Part shown: piece by piece, positions 7,460 through 16,398 of the stretch | Position numbering within the stretch: the first letter of the stretch is position 1 | How the letters are laid out: each line of letters starts with the position of its first letter | Assembly: GCF_000420825.1 (NCBI RefSeq) | Contig: NZ_ATVR01000017.1 | Location: 1 to 64,000 of the forward strand | Length of the DNA stretch: 64,000 nt | Direction: 5' to 3' | DNA from: Butyrivibrio sp. AE2015 | GTDB lineage: Bacteria > Bacillota > Clostridia > Lachnospirales > Lachnospiraceae | The notes under the pieces: model-generated | Database searches by the model: none | What the model saw: the letters and a program-made list of their open reading frames with translations, nothing else | Told to the model about the DNA's origin: nothing | Made by a program: the position numbers and the translations under genes

Positions 7460-8919
7460 ATGTCGTCAATTGCAGAGAGCATAGGCTTTACGTTCTGATG
7501 GAGGATGACTCTCTGAACGTAGTTGTGGGTAATCTGCATAACTGTGCCGCTTAGTGAAAGGACACCGATAAGGTTAGGTATTGCCATCATTCCGTTGAAT
7601 GTATCTGAAAGATCCCAGGCAAGTGTAAGATCCATAGTTGCGCCAACTACGATGAATACTACGAAAATGATGTGGTAGAACTTTATATTTTTTCTTCCGA
7701 AAAGATATTCAAATGCTTTGCTTCCGTACTGGCTCCAGCCAAGAGTAGTAGAGAAGGCAAAGAGCAAAATGGCGATTGCGATAAAGGCATATCCGAACTT
7801 ACCAAATACAGTTGAAAAAGCTTCAGCAACAAGAGCGGTTGATACCTGACTTGAAGTTACAACGCCGGTCTCAAGGTCCACAAGACCACTTGAAAGAACT
7901 GCAAAAGCTGTGATGGAGCATACGATTATAGTATCTGCAAATACCTCGAAAATTCCCCACATTCCCTGAACTACAGGCTCACGAACGTTTGAGCTTGAGT
8001 GAACGATTACTGATGAGCCAAGTCCGGCTTCGTTAGAGAAAACTCCTCTTTTCATTCCCCACTGAACAGCCATTGCTACGCCGCTACCTACAATACCGCC
8101 GCCTACAGCGCGAAGGCCAAAGGCACTTTTGATGATTGATGTAAATACTGCGCCAAGCTGGTCGATGTGCATGATGCAGACTATGATGGCGCCGACCATA
8201 TATATGATAGCCATGAAAGGAACAAGTTTTTCTGTGACAGAGGCGATTCTCTTAAGACCACCCACGATAACAAGACTTGCAAGGATCATAAGTAAGATTC
8301 CGGTAACAATGCTTGGGATACCAAAGGCAGTGTTCATGTTGACTGCAATTGAGTTGATCTGGCCCATGTTGCCGATGCCAAATGAAGCCAGGATACAGAA
8401 GATACTAAAAAGAACTGCCAGGACAGAGCCTGCAACTTTGCAACCGGGTTTGGAACCTAGGCCATCACGAAGATAATACATAGCACCGCCGCACCACTCA
8501 TTTCTTTCGTTTCTTCTGCGGTAGTAAATACCAAGTACATTTTCTGAGAAGTTAGTCATCATTCCGAAAAATGCCACGATCCACATCCAAAAAATAGCAC
8601 CCGGGCCACCGGAAGCGATGGCAGCAGCAACACCGGCGATATTACCTGTTCCAATTGTAGCTGCCAGTGCTGTACACAGGCTCTGGAACTGCGATATCTG
8701 AGTGTCATTCTTTTTCGTATGCGCAGTGACATGCGAGTCTTTAAATATTCCACCGATCGTGTTCGAAACCCAATGTTTAAAATGGGATATTTGGAAAAAT
8801 TTAGTGAGACATGTCATAAGAATTCCTGTTCCTACTAAAAGAACAAGCATTGGAAGTCCCCAAACAAATCCGTTTACAGCATTATTGACGTTTTCAACAG
8901 TTGATAAAAATTTCTCCAT
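7396..8919 (-). CDS. Sodium:alanine symporter (AGCS family)
   Basis: A 507-aa integral membrane transporter that takes up alanine or glycine with Na+. It shows the AGCS signatures: ALAATIGTGNIAGVAAAIASGGPGA-type motif near residue 90, NEWCGGAMYYL, and GMKRGVFSNEAGLGS near 300. About 10-11 membrane segments are visible, which is the normal family architecture. An ATG at 8931 is in frame, but GGATGGAGA lies 7 nt before the ATG at 8919, so I choose the latter. It is monocistronic and convergent with the preceding gene. Confidence 0.92.
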   Translation of the reverse strand: MEKFLSTVENVNNAVNGFVWGLPMLVLLVGTGILMTCLTKFFQISHFKHWVSNTIGGIFKDSHVTAHTKKNDTQISQFQSLCTALAATIGTGNIAGVAAAIASGGPGAIFWMWIVAFFGMMTNFSENVLGIYYRRRNERNEWCGGAMYYLRDGLGSKPGCKVAGSVLAVLFSIFCILASFGIGNMGQINSIAVNMNTAFGIPSIVTGILLMILASLVIVGGLKRIASVTEKLVPFMAIIYMVGAIIVCIMHIDQLGAVFTSIIKSAFGLRAVGGGIVGSGVAMAVQWGMKRGVFSNEAGLGSSVIVHSSSNVREPVVQGMWGIFEVFADTIIVCSITAFAVLSSGLVDLETGVVTSSQVSTALVAEAFSTVFGKFGYAFIAIAILLFAFSTTLGWSQYGSKAFEYLFGRKNIKFYHIIFVVFIVVGATMDLTLAWDLSDTFNGMMAIPNLIGVLSLSGTVMQITHNYVQRVILHQNVKPMLSAIDDIQALHEKELNDKELEPIASGE

Positions 8920-9100
8920 ACGGCTCTCCATCCTATTAGAAAAGTTTTTTTTACTTTATCACATTAAAATCAGAAAGGGAAGCAAAATGTATAATTGTAT
9001 ACAAAAATATCTCATCATTACATGCTACCGATAAAAAAAAAACGTGTTTATAATAAATGTAGCAAAAAAGCATATTACTATGAGTGGGGGATTATGGACA

Positions 9101-10915
9101 ATGGAGGAAGGCATCTTTAGGGGAAAAAAGATACAGTTTTCGCAGGAATATCTAAATCTGAGGCAGAGTAAGCAGATCCAGGCGCTTGCGTGCATCGGAA
9201 TCATGATACATCACGTCACACAGCAGATAACGTCATATGGAAATAATCCTAAAGGACCCATCACTGTATTTAGTTACATAGGATTTATGTTCACAGCACT
9301 GTTCTTTTTCTTTTCTGGATATGGGCTTATCTATAGCTATCTAAGTAAAGAGGACTATCTTGGAGGTTTTCTTAAAAAACGCCTTCCGGCGGTGCTTATC
9401 CCTTTCTGGATCACCAATATCCTCATTGTCATAGCACAAAAGTTTTTGGGGACAGATAATAATGACTTTTTGTCGACAGTAAAAGACATAGTGGGTGTGA
9501 CGCTTGTAAATAGTAACGGATGGTTTGTGATAGAGATTGTTATACTGTATCTGCTGTTTTATGTGATTTTTTCAGTTGTTAAGAACAAAGATGTGGCAAC
9601 AGCTCTTTTGTGTATTATGACAGTGCTTCTTATGGTATACAGCCTTTTTCAGGGCCATGATCCCTACACCAATAAGGTACACTGGTTCAGAGGAGAGTGG
9701 TGGTACAACTCGACAATCTGTTTTTGCTTCGGAATTTTGTATGCAAATTATAAAGAAAAGATAGAAAGATCATTCAGGTCTTTTTATTACATATGGACTT
9801 TAATTACAGGCCTTTTAACGCTCCTTATGATATGTGCAAGTATCTATACGCTAGATCACTATGGCTATTATCGTGAACTTGTACATGATGGGATAAGATG
9901 CGCTGCAATCACACTTTCTGTGCAATCTGTTTCGTGCATCGTCTTTACTACTTTTGTGCTTCTTCTCAATATGAAGTTACCTTTAAAAAGCAGAGTTTTG
10001 GAGTACTTGGGAAGCATATTACTTACACTCTTTCTTGCTCATGGCTTTGTGGTGAATACACTTTTGCATGATATAAGGGTGAGTGACCTGTTAAGATATG
10101 TGATCATAATTGGCGTAAGTATAGCCCTTGCGGCTGTCATCGCGCCGGTTACAAATTTTGCTGTCAAGGCTGTAAAAGAACTTTTGAATAATTCTTTTGG
10201 AACAACGAAGACCCCAAAAGCAAATTTAAAAAAGGTAGCGATCATTTTAGCTGTTATGTGCGGCTTGGCAGTAATAGCAATTCCTGTAATCCATTCAGTT
10301 GTTATTTCAAAAGAATTCAGTGAAGAATGCGCTATTTTCAAGGATGCGCAGGTGGGCGACGTAGTAAAGTTTGGGCATTATAATACCAAGATTAACAATC
10401 CCGGGAAAGAGAGGCTGACCTGGGAAGTTGTAAAAAGGCAGGACGACAGGCTGTGCCTTATGTGCGAGTATGGAATCGCAGGAAGCTACTACAATCAGCA
10501 TCATCAGGAGATAACCTGGGAAGACTCAGATATTAGAAAGCTTATAAATTCAAAAGAGTTCACGGGGAGCTTTAGTGGTAAGGAAGCGGATATTATCCTT
10601 CAAAATGATGGGGATATGCTGACTTTGTTAACTCCGGAGGAAGCAGAAGAGTTTTTTGAAAATGATGAGGCAAGGCAAATTGCAATAACAGATGTTGCGG
10701 CCAGAAACGGAGTGAACATAAACACTCCCAGCAAGGTCAACAACTGGGATATGAAGGGATACAGATCCTCCTGGTGGTGGCTTAGAGGTGAAAATACAAC
10801 TCCATGTATAACTGCGCCTATCGTAACGGTTGACGGAACAATTGTTATGGATGAAAAAGTAGTAAATAAGCCAGGTGGAGCAATAAGACCTGTTGTTTGG
10901 ATTTTATTGCGTTAA
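9101..10915 (+). CDS. Acyltransferase-3 membrane protein fused to a DUF6273 domain
   Basis: A 604-aa protein. Residues 20-400 are an acyltransferase-3 (OafA/YrhL-type) membrane domain of about ten helices. It contains the usual early motif IQALACIGIMIHHV, where His-His stands for the RxxxH/acyl-transfer histidine region. It would O-acylate a surface sugar or lipid. From about 415 follows an extracytoplasmic DUF6273 domain (VGDVVKFGHY, ITWEDSDIRK, SSWWWLRG), a fold usually found on secreted or lipoprotein-like proteins. TATAAT at 9049-9054 puts the transcript start near 9060. This excludes the GTG at 9044 and favours the ATG at 9101 (or 9080), with GGGGG upstream. The fusion is unusual. Confidence 0.75.
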   Translation: MEEGIFRGKKIQFSQEYLNLRQSKQIQALACIGIMIHHVTQQITSYGNNPKGPITVFSYIGFMFTALFFFFSGYGLIYSYLSKEDYLGGFLKKRLPAVLIPFWITNILIVIAQKFLGTDNNDFLSTVKDIVGVTLVNSNGWFVIEIVILYLLFYVIFSVVKNKDVATALLCIMTVLLMVYSLFQGHDPYTNKVHWFRGEWWYNSTICFCFGILYANYKEKIERSFRSFYYIWTLITGLLTLLMICASIYTLDHYGYYRELVHDGIRCAAITLSVQSVSCIVFTTFVLLLNMKLPLKSRVLEYLGSILLTLFLAHGFVVNTLLHDIRVSDLLRYVIIIGVSIALAAVIAPVTNFAVKAVKELLNNSFGTTKTPKANLKKVAIILAVMCGLAVIAIPVIHSVVISKEFSEECAIFKDAQVGDVVKFGHYNTKINNPGKERLTWEVVKRQDDRLCLMCEYGIAGSYYNQHHQEITWEDSDIRKLINSKEFTGSFSGKEADIILQNDGDMLTLLTPEEAEEFFENDEARQIAITDVAARNGVNINTPSKVNNWDMKGYRSSWWWLRGENTTPCITAPIVTVDGTIVMDEKVVNKPGGAIRPVVWILLR

Positions 10916-10999
10916 ACCGGTAGCGTATTTTGAGGCGTTAGTGTATAATCTTTTTTATGCTTTTTTTAAAGAAGTTTTTATAGATTGGAGAGTAGTATT

Positions 11000-12367
11000 T
11001 TGAAACAGGAACACAGAGGATCTTTTTCCGGAAAAATTGGTTTTGTATTGTCTGCGGCAGGCGCGTCAGTAGGCTTGGGAAATATTTGGAGATTCCCTTA
11101 TCTTTGCGCTAAATATGGCGGAGGAATCTTTCTTATCGTCTATATTCTTTTGGCGCTTACATTTGGATATACCATGATAATTGCTGAGACTGCTATTGGA
11201 AGATATACCAAGAAAAGCCCGGTTGGAGCATTTAACAGTATCAGCAACAATAAATGGATGGGACTTGGCGGATGGATCAATGCTATTATCCCGATTTTGA
11301 TCGTTCCCTATTATTCAGTAATTGGCGGTTGGGTATGCAGATATCTTTTTGAATACATCACAAATGATGTTAACGTGATAGCAAGCGATACCTTTTTTAC
11401 CGATTTTATAACTGATGGTATTGCGTCAGAGATTTGGTTTATAGTTTTCGCAGCTCTTGTCATGATAGTAATATTCATGGGAGTTGAGGGCGGAATAGAG
11501 CGTGTATCAAAAATGGTTATGCCTGTTCTTGTGGTACTTGCAGTTATTATCTGTGTATACTCAGTAACAAGACCGGGTGCTTTGGAGGGTGTAAAATACC
11601 TCTTTGTCCCTAATTTCCAGCACTTTTCCATCATGACTATAGTTACAGCTATGGGTCAGATGTTTTATTCCTTATCAATAGCGATGGGAATCCTTATTAC
11701 TTTCGGTTCATATGTAAAAAAGGAAGTCAGCATTGAAGGTTCAACCAAGCAGGTTGAGTTCTTTGATACCATAATAGCTATTCTTGCCAGCCTTATGATA
11801 ATTCCTGCAGTGTTCTCTTTTTATCACGGAGATGAGAGCATGCTCAAGGCAGGACCATCACTTATGTTCATAACTATGCCACAAATCTTTGCGAGCATGG
11901 GCTTTGGTAAGATCATCGGAATCCTTTTCTTTGCACTTGTCCTGTTTGCGGCAGTTACAAGTGCCATTGCACTTACGGAAAGCGCAGTTTCCACTTTTGC
12001 CGATGAGTTTAAATGGAGCAGGAAAAAGGGAAGCACAATAATGATCGTCATCATGCTTGTGCTTGGAAGCCTTTCATCCCTTGGAAATGGGCCTCTTAGC
12101 TCTGTGACAATAATTGGAATGCAGTTTCTTGATTTCTTTGATTTCCTTACAAACTCAGTTATGATGCCTATTGCAGCTGTTGCTACATGTATCCTTATAA
12201 CAAGGTTTATGGGAATTGAGAAGCTAGAAGCGGAAGTTGAGCAGGATGGACATCCATTCAAAAGAAAAGGAATCTTCTCTTTTATGATCAGATTCCTTTG
12301 TCCTTTATTTGTTCTTATTATCCTTGTAAGTGCGATACTTAATGTTTTTGGTATTATCAGTATGTGA
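11000..12367 (+). CDS. Neurotransmitter:sodium symporter family transporter
   Basis: A 455-aa membrane protein of the NSS/SNF family (LeuT fold), importing an amino acid or amine with Na+. The first helix has the signature GASVGLGNIWRFPYLC, which forms the unwound substrate and sodium site. GYTMIIAETAIGRYTKKS and a C-terminal ITRFMG segment also fit. Eleven to twelve helices are visible. The start is probably TTG at 11000 with GGAGAG 7 nt upstream; another TTG at 10985 lacks a site. Gene length fits short prokaryotic members. Substrate cannot be read from sequence. Confidence 0.9.
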   Translation: MKQEHRGSFSGKIGFVLSAAGASVGLGNIWRFPYLCAKYGGGIFLIVYILLALTFGYTMIIAETAIGRYTKKSPVGAFNSISNNKWMGLGGWINAIIPILIVPYYSVIGGWVCRYLFEYITNDVNVIASDTFFTDFITDGIASEIWFIVFAALVMIVIFMGVEGGIERVSKMVMPVLVVLAVIICVYSVTRPGALEGVKYLFVPNFQHFSIMTIVTAMGQMFYSLSIAMGILITFGSYVKKEVSIEGSTKQVEFFDTIIAILASLMIIPAVFSFYHGDESMLKAGPSLMFITMPQIFASMGFGKIIGILFFALVLFAAVTSAIALTESAVSTFADEFKWSRKKGSTIMIVIMLVLGSLSSLGNGPLSSVTIIGMQFLDFFDFLTNSVMMPIAAVATCILITRFMGIEKLEAEVEQDGHPFKRKGIFSFMIRFLCPLFVLIILVSAILNVFGIISM

Positions 12368-12374
12368 TAAAGGA

Positions 12375-13397
12375 TCAGTTGGTTTTTTTATCATACATAC
12401 TAATGATAAACTTGCATATACTGACGGTGAATGCATTGGGGTGTCTTATGCAGGTATATAGTAATCTGTTTGATCTGGAAGTGATGTCTACCTTTGTGGA
12501 CATCACTTTTTTTCTTATATCAGGTCTTAAAAATATTTCACGGACCACTTTGATCGTGCCCATGTCTGGACTTCGAAGTACATTCTTTAGCACAATAAGC
12601 AGCATGATGACATATTCCCTGTCCATTTGACTGTCATAATCAGGAATGTTTTTGGCAGCGAATATTTCCCTAAAGGTTTTATCTGTCAGCTCAAGATTAG
12701 TAAGTAGTTTTGGACTATAGGAATGTGCGATGGATGAGCCTACAAGCCTGTAGTGATAAAAATATCCTTCTTTTACTATTACAAGTCGTTTGCAGTCTAA
12801 AAGGCATGGAAGAATAATGTTCACATCCTCGCTCATAGAAATGTCAGTATTACAGTATTTAAGGTTCTCTATAAGGAGCTTCCTTGAAATAAGTTTCATA
12901 CATCTGGACATGGTGACCGGGCGTACTTCGTCACCGAGAATATGCGAATGCAGTTTTTTTAGGTCTTCTCCCATGTATATTCCGGGGGCTAGTGACTGAG
13001 TTTCTTTTCGGCGTTCGCCTGCCTTCTCAACAATGTAGTTGCTGGAAATGATCTCTGAATCCGTAAAAGATGAGTCGGTAAATGCCATTAGTTCTTTTGC
13101 CAGGTCGATGTCAATCCAATCATCACTGTCTACATAAGATAAGTAATCGGATGTGGCAGCTTTTGAGCCTTCAATCCATGCGGACATAAGACCACCATTT
13201 GCCTTGTGTATTACTTTGACACGAGTATCTTTGTCTGCATACTTATCACAAAGAGCCGGACTTATACCGTCTGTCGAACCATCATCAACAAGGATGATCT
13301 CTATATCTGAAAATGTCTGCCCTAAAACAGAATCCATGCACTGATCAAGATATTTGGCTGTGTTGTAAACTGGTATGATAAAGCTTATTTTTGCCAT
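12375..13397 (-). CDS. Family 2 glycosyltransferase
   Basis: A 340-aa GT-A glycosyltransferase. The N-terminus ISFIIPVYNTAKYLDQCMDS, the nucleotide-binding EIILVDDGSTD and the metal-binding SYVDSDDWID are classical GT2 features. Donor and acceptor are unknown. No membrane segment is seen, so it is likely cytoplasmic and acts on lipid-linked or teichoic-type polymers. AGGAG is placed 9 nt before the ATG. It is transcribed alone and convergent with the symporter gene, from which it is separated by only 7 bp. Confidence 0.88.
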   Translation of the reverse strand: MAKISFIIPVYNTAKYLDQCMDSVLGQTFSDIEIILVDDGSTDGISPALCDKYADKDTRVKVIHKANGGLMSAWIEGSKAATSDYLSYVDSDDWIDIDLAKELMAFTDSSFTDSEIISSNYIVEKAGERRKETQSLAPGIYMGEDLKKLHSHILGDEVRPVTMSRCMKLISRKLLIENLKYCNTDISMSEDVNIILPCLLDCKRLVIVKEGYFYHYRLVGSSIAHSYSPKLLTNLELTDKTFREIFAAKNIPDYDSQMDREYVIMLLIVLKNVLRSPDMGTIKVVREIFLRPDIRKKVMSTKVDITSRSNRLLYTCIRHPNAFTVSICKFIISMYDKKTN

Positions 13398-13538
13398 GAA
13401 AATTCTCCTGAAATATTTCTTAGATTATAATAGCATACAGCATTTTTTAAACAAAGACTAATGATGATTGAGATGGCGTTTACATGAATTTTAGGTTAAA
13501 ATTATAGGTATAAAAATCTCTCTTTGGAGGTATTAAGT

Positions 13539-14045
13539 ATGGGCAAGGTTTTTCATGTTGATAAGCAGATAGCAAACAAAAATGTTGAAGATTCCATCAC
13601 TGAATGGACTAAGGTGGTTAAGTACGATGATATTAACGCCGAGGACAGACTTTTTGGCGGAAAACTTATGAGTTGGATCGATGAGGTTGCAGGAACTGTG
13701 GCTGTCAGACATTCAGGAAATCCTATAGCTACAGCAGCGATTGACAATATGCAGTTCAAGCAGGGAGCAGTTCTGGGTGATGTTCTTGTGATGATAGGCA
13801 AGATCACATATGTTGGCAAAACTTCAATGGAAGTAAGGGTAGATACCTATGTTGAGGATGTTAAGACGGGAATGCGCCATGTGCTCAACAGAGCATATCT
13901 TACTGAGGTGTGCATCGATGACGACGGGACACCATGCCTTGTTCCTTACGGACTTAATATAAAGACTGAAAATGAAAAGGCTGAGTGGGAGGGTGCCATC
14001 AAGAGGCGTGAATTCCGCAAACAGCGCAGGATGGAAGGCTTCTAA
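13539..14045 (+). CDS. Hotdog-fold acyl-CoA thioesterase
   Basis: A 168-aa hotdog thioesterase of the YciA/BFIT-like acyl-CoA hydrolase group. The signature is FGGKLMSWIDEVAGTVAVRHSG, with the catalytic Asp in WIDE. The second conserved stretch is DNMQFKQGAVLGDVLVM. It would release free acid from acyl-CoA. TTTGGAGG lies 8 nt before the ATG at 13539; an upstream ATG is less likely. It precedes ptb-buk but is separated from it by a hairpin terminator, so shared regulation is uncertain. Its substrate range is not readable. Confidence 0.85.
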   Translation: MGKVFHVDKQIANKNVEDSITEWTKVVKYDDINAEDRLFGGKLMSWIDEVAGTVAVRHSGNPIATAAIDNMQFKQGAVLGDVLVMIGKITYVGKTSMEVRVDTYVEDVKTGMRHVLNRAYLTEVCIDDDGTPCLVPYGLNIKTENEKAEWEGAIKRREFRKQRRMEGF

Positions 14046-14090
14046 ATTCTAATAAAAAATTCATAAAGACGTTGAAATTAACAATAGGGA

Positions 14091-14132
14091 GTGTTAAACT
14101 TTTGTCATATGGCGAAGTTTAACACTTTCTTT
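14091..14132 (+). terminator. Hairpin between thioesterase gene and ptb
   Basis: The perfect 11-bp stem GTGTTAAACTT (14091-14101) / AAGTTTAACAC (14115-14125) is followed by TTTCTTT. It ends the thioesterase transcript. Because ptb starts only 30 bp later, it might instead be an attenuator in a longer leader; TTGAAA (14072) and TAAACT (14095) are 17 bp apart. Confidence 0.7.
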
Positions 14133-14161
14133 ACTTTATAGACAAATGGAGGTTTATTAAA

Positions 14162-15070
14162 ATGAGTAAGAGCTTTGACGACATTCTTGCTAAACTTAAG
14201 ACAGCAAGCACCAAGAAAATGTCTGTTGCAGTTGCACAGGACACACACGTTCTTGAGGCTGTCAAGATTGCAAAAGAGAGAGGAATCGTAGATTCTATCC
14301 TTGTTGGTGATAAGGAGCTGATCGAGGAGAAGGCAAAAGAGGTTGGAATGGACCTTGCTGACTTTGAGATCATCGATGTTAAGGATACTATTGAGGCAGC
14401 TCGTACAGCAGTTTCACTTGTATCATCAGGCAAGGCTGATATTTATATGAAGGGTGCTCTTGAGTCAAAAGACTTCCTTAAGAGCGTTCTTGATAAAGAA
14501 GTTGGTCTTCGTACAGGCCGTCCACTTTCTCACGTTTGCGTATTTGAAATCCCAGGCATTGACCGTCTTTTATTCCTTACAGACGTTGCTTTCATGCCAT
14601 ACCCAACACTTGAAGATAAGAAAGTTATTATTGAATATACAGTAGATGTTGCAAGAGCTTGCGGCGTTGAGTGCCCTAAGGTTGCTCCACTTGCAGCAGT
14701 AGAAGTTGTTAATCCTAAGATGCCTGTTACTGTTGAGGCAGCAGAGCTCACAAGACTTAACGAAGAGGGCGAGATCAAGAACTGTATCGTTGACGGACCT
14801 CTTTCAATGGACCTTGCTATTGACCCTGAGGCAGCTCAGCACAAGGCTGGAGCCCTTGACAGAAAGATCGTCGGCGACGCTGATATCCTTCTTTTCCCTG
14901 ATATCCACGCAGGAAACCTTACATACAAGACTATCGTAAGACTTGCTAAGGTTAAGAACGGTAACATTCTTACAGGAACAAAGGCTCCTGTAATCCTTAC
15001 ATCAAGATCAGATTCTGTTGAAGTTAAGGTTAACTCAATCGCACTTGCTGCAGTAGTAGCAAATAAGTAA
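14162..15070 (+). CDS. ptb: Phosphate butyryltransferase
   Basis: A 302-aa enzyme of the phosphate acetyl/butyryltransferase family. It converts butyryl-CoA and phosphate to butyryl-phosphate and CoA, the first step of butyrate formation by the kinase route. Family signatures include GKADIYMKGALESKDFLKS, GRPLSHVCVFE, and TDVAFMPYPTLEDK, and length fits Ptb rather than the longer Pta. Pairing with a butyrate kinase 97 bp downstream settles the substrate class. A GGAGG site precedes the ATG. The codons are strongly biased, as expected for a highly expressed fermentation gene. Confidence 0.93.
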   Translation: MSKSFDDILAKLKTASTKKMSVAVAQDTHVLEAVKIAKERGIVDSILVGDKELIEEKAKEVGMDLADFEIIDVKDTIEAARTAVSLVSSGKADIYMKGALESKDFLKSVLDKEVGLRTGRPLSHVCVFEIPGIDRLLFLTDVAFMPYPTLEDKKVIIEYTVDVARACGVECPKVAPLAAVEVVNPKMPVTVEAAELTRLNEEGEIKNCIVDGPLSMDLAIDPEAAQHKAGALDRKIVGDADILLFPDIHAGNLTYKTIVRLAKVKNGNILTGTKAPVILTSRSDSVEVKVNSIALAAVVANK

Positions 15071-15076
15071 GCTGAG

Positions 15077-15108
15077 AGAACTTGACGAGGTTTTGTCGAG
15101 GCTAGTTC
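15077..15108 (+). repeat. Hairpin element, copy B, in the ptb-buk gap
   Basis: This 32-nt hairpin begins 7 nt after the ptb stop. Its arms are AGAACTTGAC and GGCTAGTTC around the core GAGGTTTTGTCGA. It is related to 166-197 and 40295-40329. A second hairpin, GTTACG (15115-15120) / CGTAAC (15137-15142), follows, with GCGAG repeats in its loop. Neither has a T-run, so they more likely affect mRNA stability or processing between ptb and buk than termination. Confidence 0.5.
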
Positions 15109-15167
15109 GAACGTGTTACGGCGAGCGGTAGCGAGGCGTAACTACAATAAAAAATAGGAGAATAATC

Positions 15168-16232
15168 ATGATAAAAAGTTTGATCATAAATCCCGGTTCT
15201 ACTTCTACAAAAGTTGGTATTTTTGAAGATGAGACTCTTGTAAAAGAGGAAACATTAAGACACAGCACAGAGGAGATCAATCAGTTCGCAAGCATAATCG
15301 ATCAGAAGGATTTCCGTAAGAACATCATTCTTGATTTCCTCAAAAAAGAGAGTATTGATATTAAGTCTTTTAACGTAATAGTTGGAAGAGGCGGTCTCTT
15401 AAGACCTATCCCAGGCGGCACATATGAGTGCACAGATGCTCTTTTAGAGGATCTTAGAAAGGGCGTTCAGGGCCAGCATGCTTCTAACCTTGGCGGTATC
15501 CTTGCAAGAGAGATTGGTGATGAGATCGGTGTTCCTTCATACATCGTTGACCCTGTTGTAGTTGACGAGATGGAACCTGTAGCACGTATCTCAGGTGTTC
15601 CTGAAATTGAGCGTGTATCTATCGATCATCCTCTTAATCAGAAGGCTGTTGCCAGAAGATATGCTAAAGAGATCGGCAAAAAATATGATGAGATCAGCGT
15701 AATTGTTGTACACATGGGTGGTGGTACATCAACAGGTGTTCACAAAAACGGTAAGATGGTAGATGTTTATGCAGCACTTAACGGTGACGGCGCATTTTCA
15801 CCAGAGAGAGCAAACGGCATTCCTGCAAAGGCTCTTGTAGATATGTGCTTCTCAGGCAAGTACACATACGACGAGATGAAAAAGAAGATCGTCGGTGGCG
15901 GCGGACTTAACGCATACCTTGGAACTAACGATATGAGAGAAGTTAACAAGATGTGTGAAGAGGGCAACGAGAAGGCAATTCTTGTCCGCGATGCATTTAT
16001 TTACCAGATCTGCAAAAACATCGGTGCATGTGCAACAGTATTAAAGGGTAAAGTTGATCAGATCATTCTTACAGGTGGTATTGCTTACGGTCAGGTGATC
16101 ACAGATGCCATTAAAGAGAGAGTTGACTGGATCTGTCCTGTAACTGTATATCCTGGTGAGGACGAGCTTCTTGCTCTTGCACAGGGTGCTATTCGCGTCA
16201 TGAACGGTGAGGAACAGGCAAAAGAATATTGA
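15168..16232 (+). CDS. buk: Butyrate kinase
   Basis: A 354-aa acetate/butyrate kinase-family protein, the size of known butyrate kinases (about 355; acetate kinases are near 400). It makes butyrate and ATP from butyryl-phosphate. The N-terminal phosphate loop is [15 protein letters not shown]. The adenosine-binding motif [16 protein letters not shown] and the C-terminal ILTGGIAYG complete the ASKHA fold. AATAGGAG precedes the ATG. It lies downstream of ptb in the same direction, and a strong terminator follows. This gene points to a kinase-type butyrate producer such as Butyrivibrio or Coprococcus. Confidence 0.95.
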   Translation: MIKSLIINPGSTSTKVGIFEDETLVKEETLRHSTEEINQFASIIDQKDFRKNIILDFLKKESIDIKSFNVIVGRGGLLRPIPGGTYECTDALLEDLRKGVQGQHASNLGGILAREIGDEIGVPSYIVDPVVVDEMEPVARISGVPEIERVSIDHPLNQKAVARRYAKEIGKKYDEISVIVVHMGGGTSTGVHKNGKMVDVYAALNGDGAFSPERANGIPAKALVDMCFSGKYTYDEMKKKIVGGGGLNAYLGTNDMREVNKMCEEGNEKAILVRDAFIYQICKNIGACATVLKGKVDQIILTGGIAYGQVITDAIKERVDWICPVTVYPGEDELLALAQGAIRVMNGEEQAKEY

Positions 16233-16244
16233 TAGTAGAATAGT

Positions 16245-16274
16245 GGTGTCGGTCATTTTGACCGGCACCTTTTT
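16245..16274 (+). terminator. Terminator of ptb-buk
   Basis: The stem GGTGTCGGTCA (16245-16255) / TGACCGGCACC (16259-16269) is followed by five T. It starts 12 nt after the buk stop. Confidence 0.9.
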
Positions 16275-16309
16275 GATGTCATTAGATATTTACTCAGGTG
16301 ACAAGCGTA

Positions 16310-16338
16310 TTGAAAAGCTATCATTAATCTGCTACAAT
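16310..16338 (+). promoter_or_regulatory. Sigma-A promoter of secA
   Basis: TTGAAA (16310-16315) and TACAAT (16333-16338) are exactly 17 bp apart, 60 bp before the secA start. It serves secA and probably prfB. Confidence 0.8.
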
Positions 16339-16398
16339 GTACAACGGACTTTTGCTAAAATATTGGGTTATTATGCCCTTTTTTATGAGGAATAAAAC

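Noticed and set aside
14162-16232. pta-ackA (acetate) instead of ptb-buk
   Set aside because: Both proteins are short (302 and 354 aa) and carry the butyryl-type signatures; acetate kinase would be near 400 aa.
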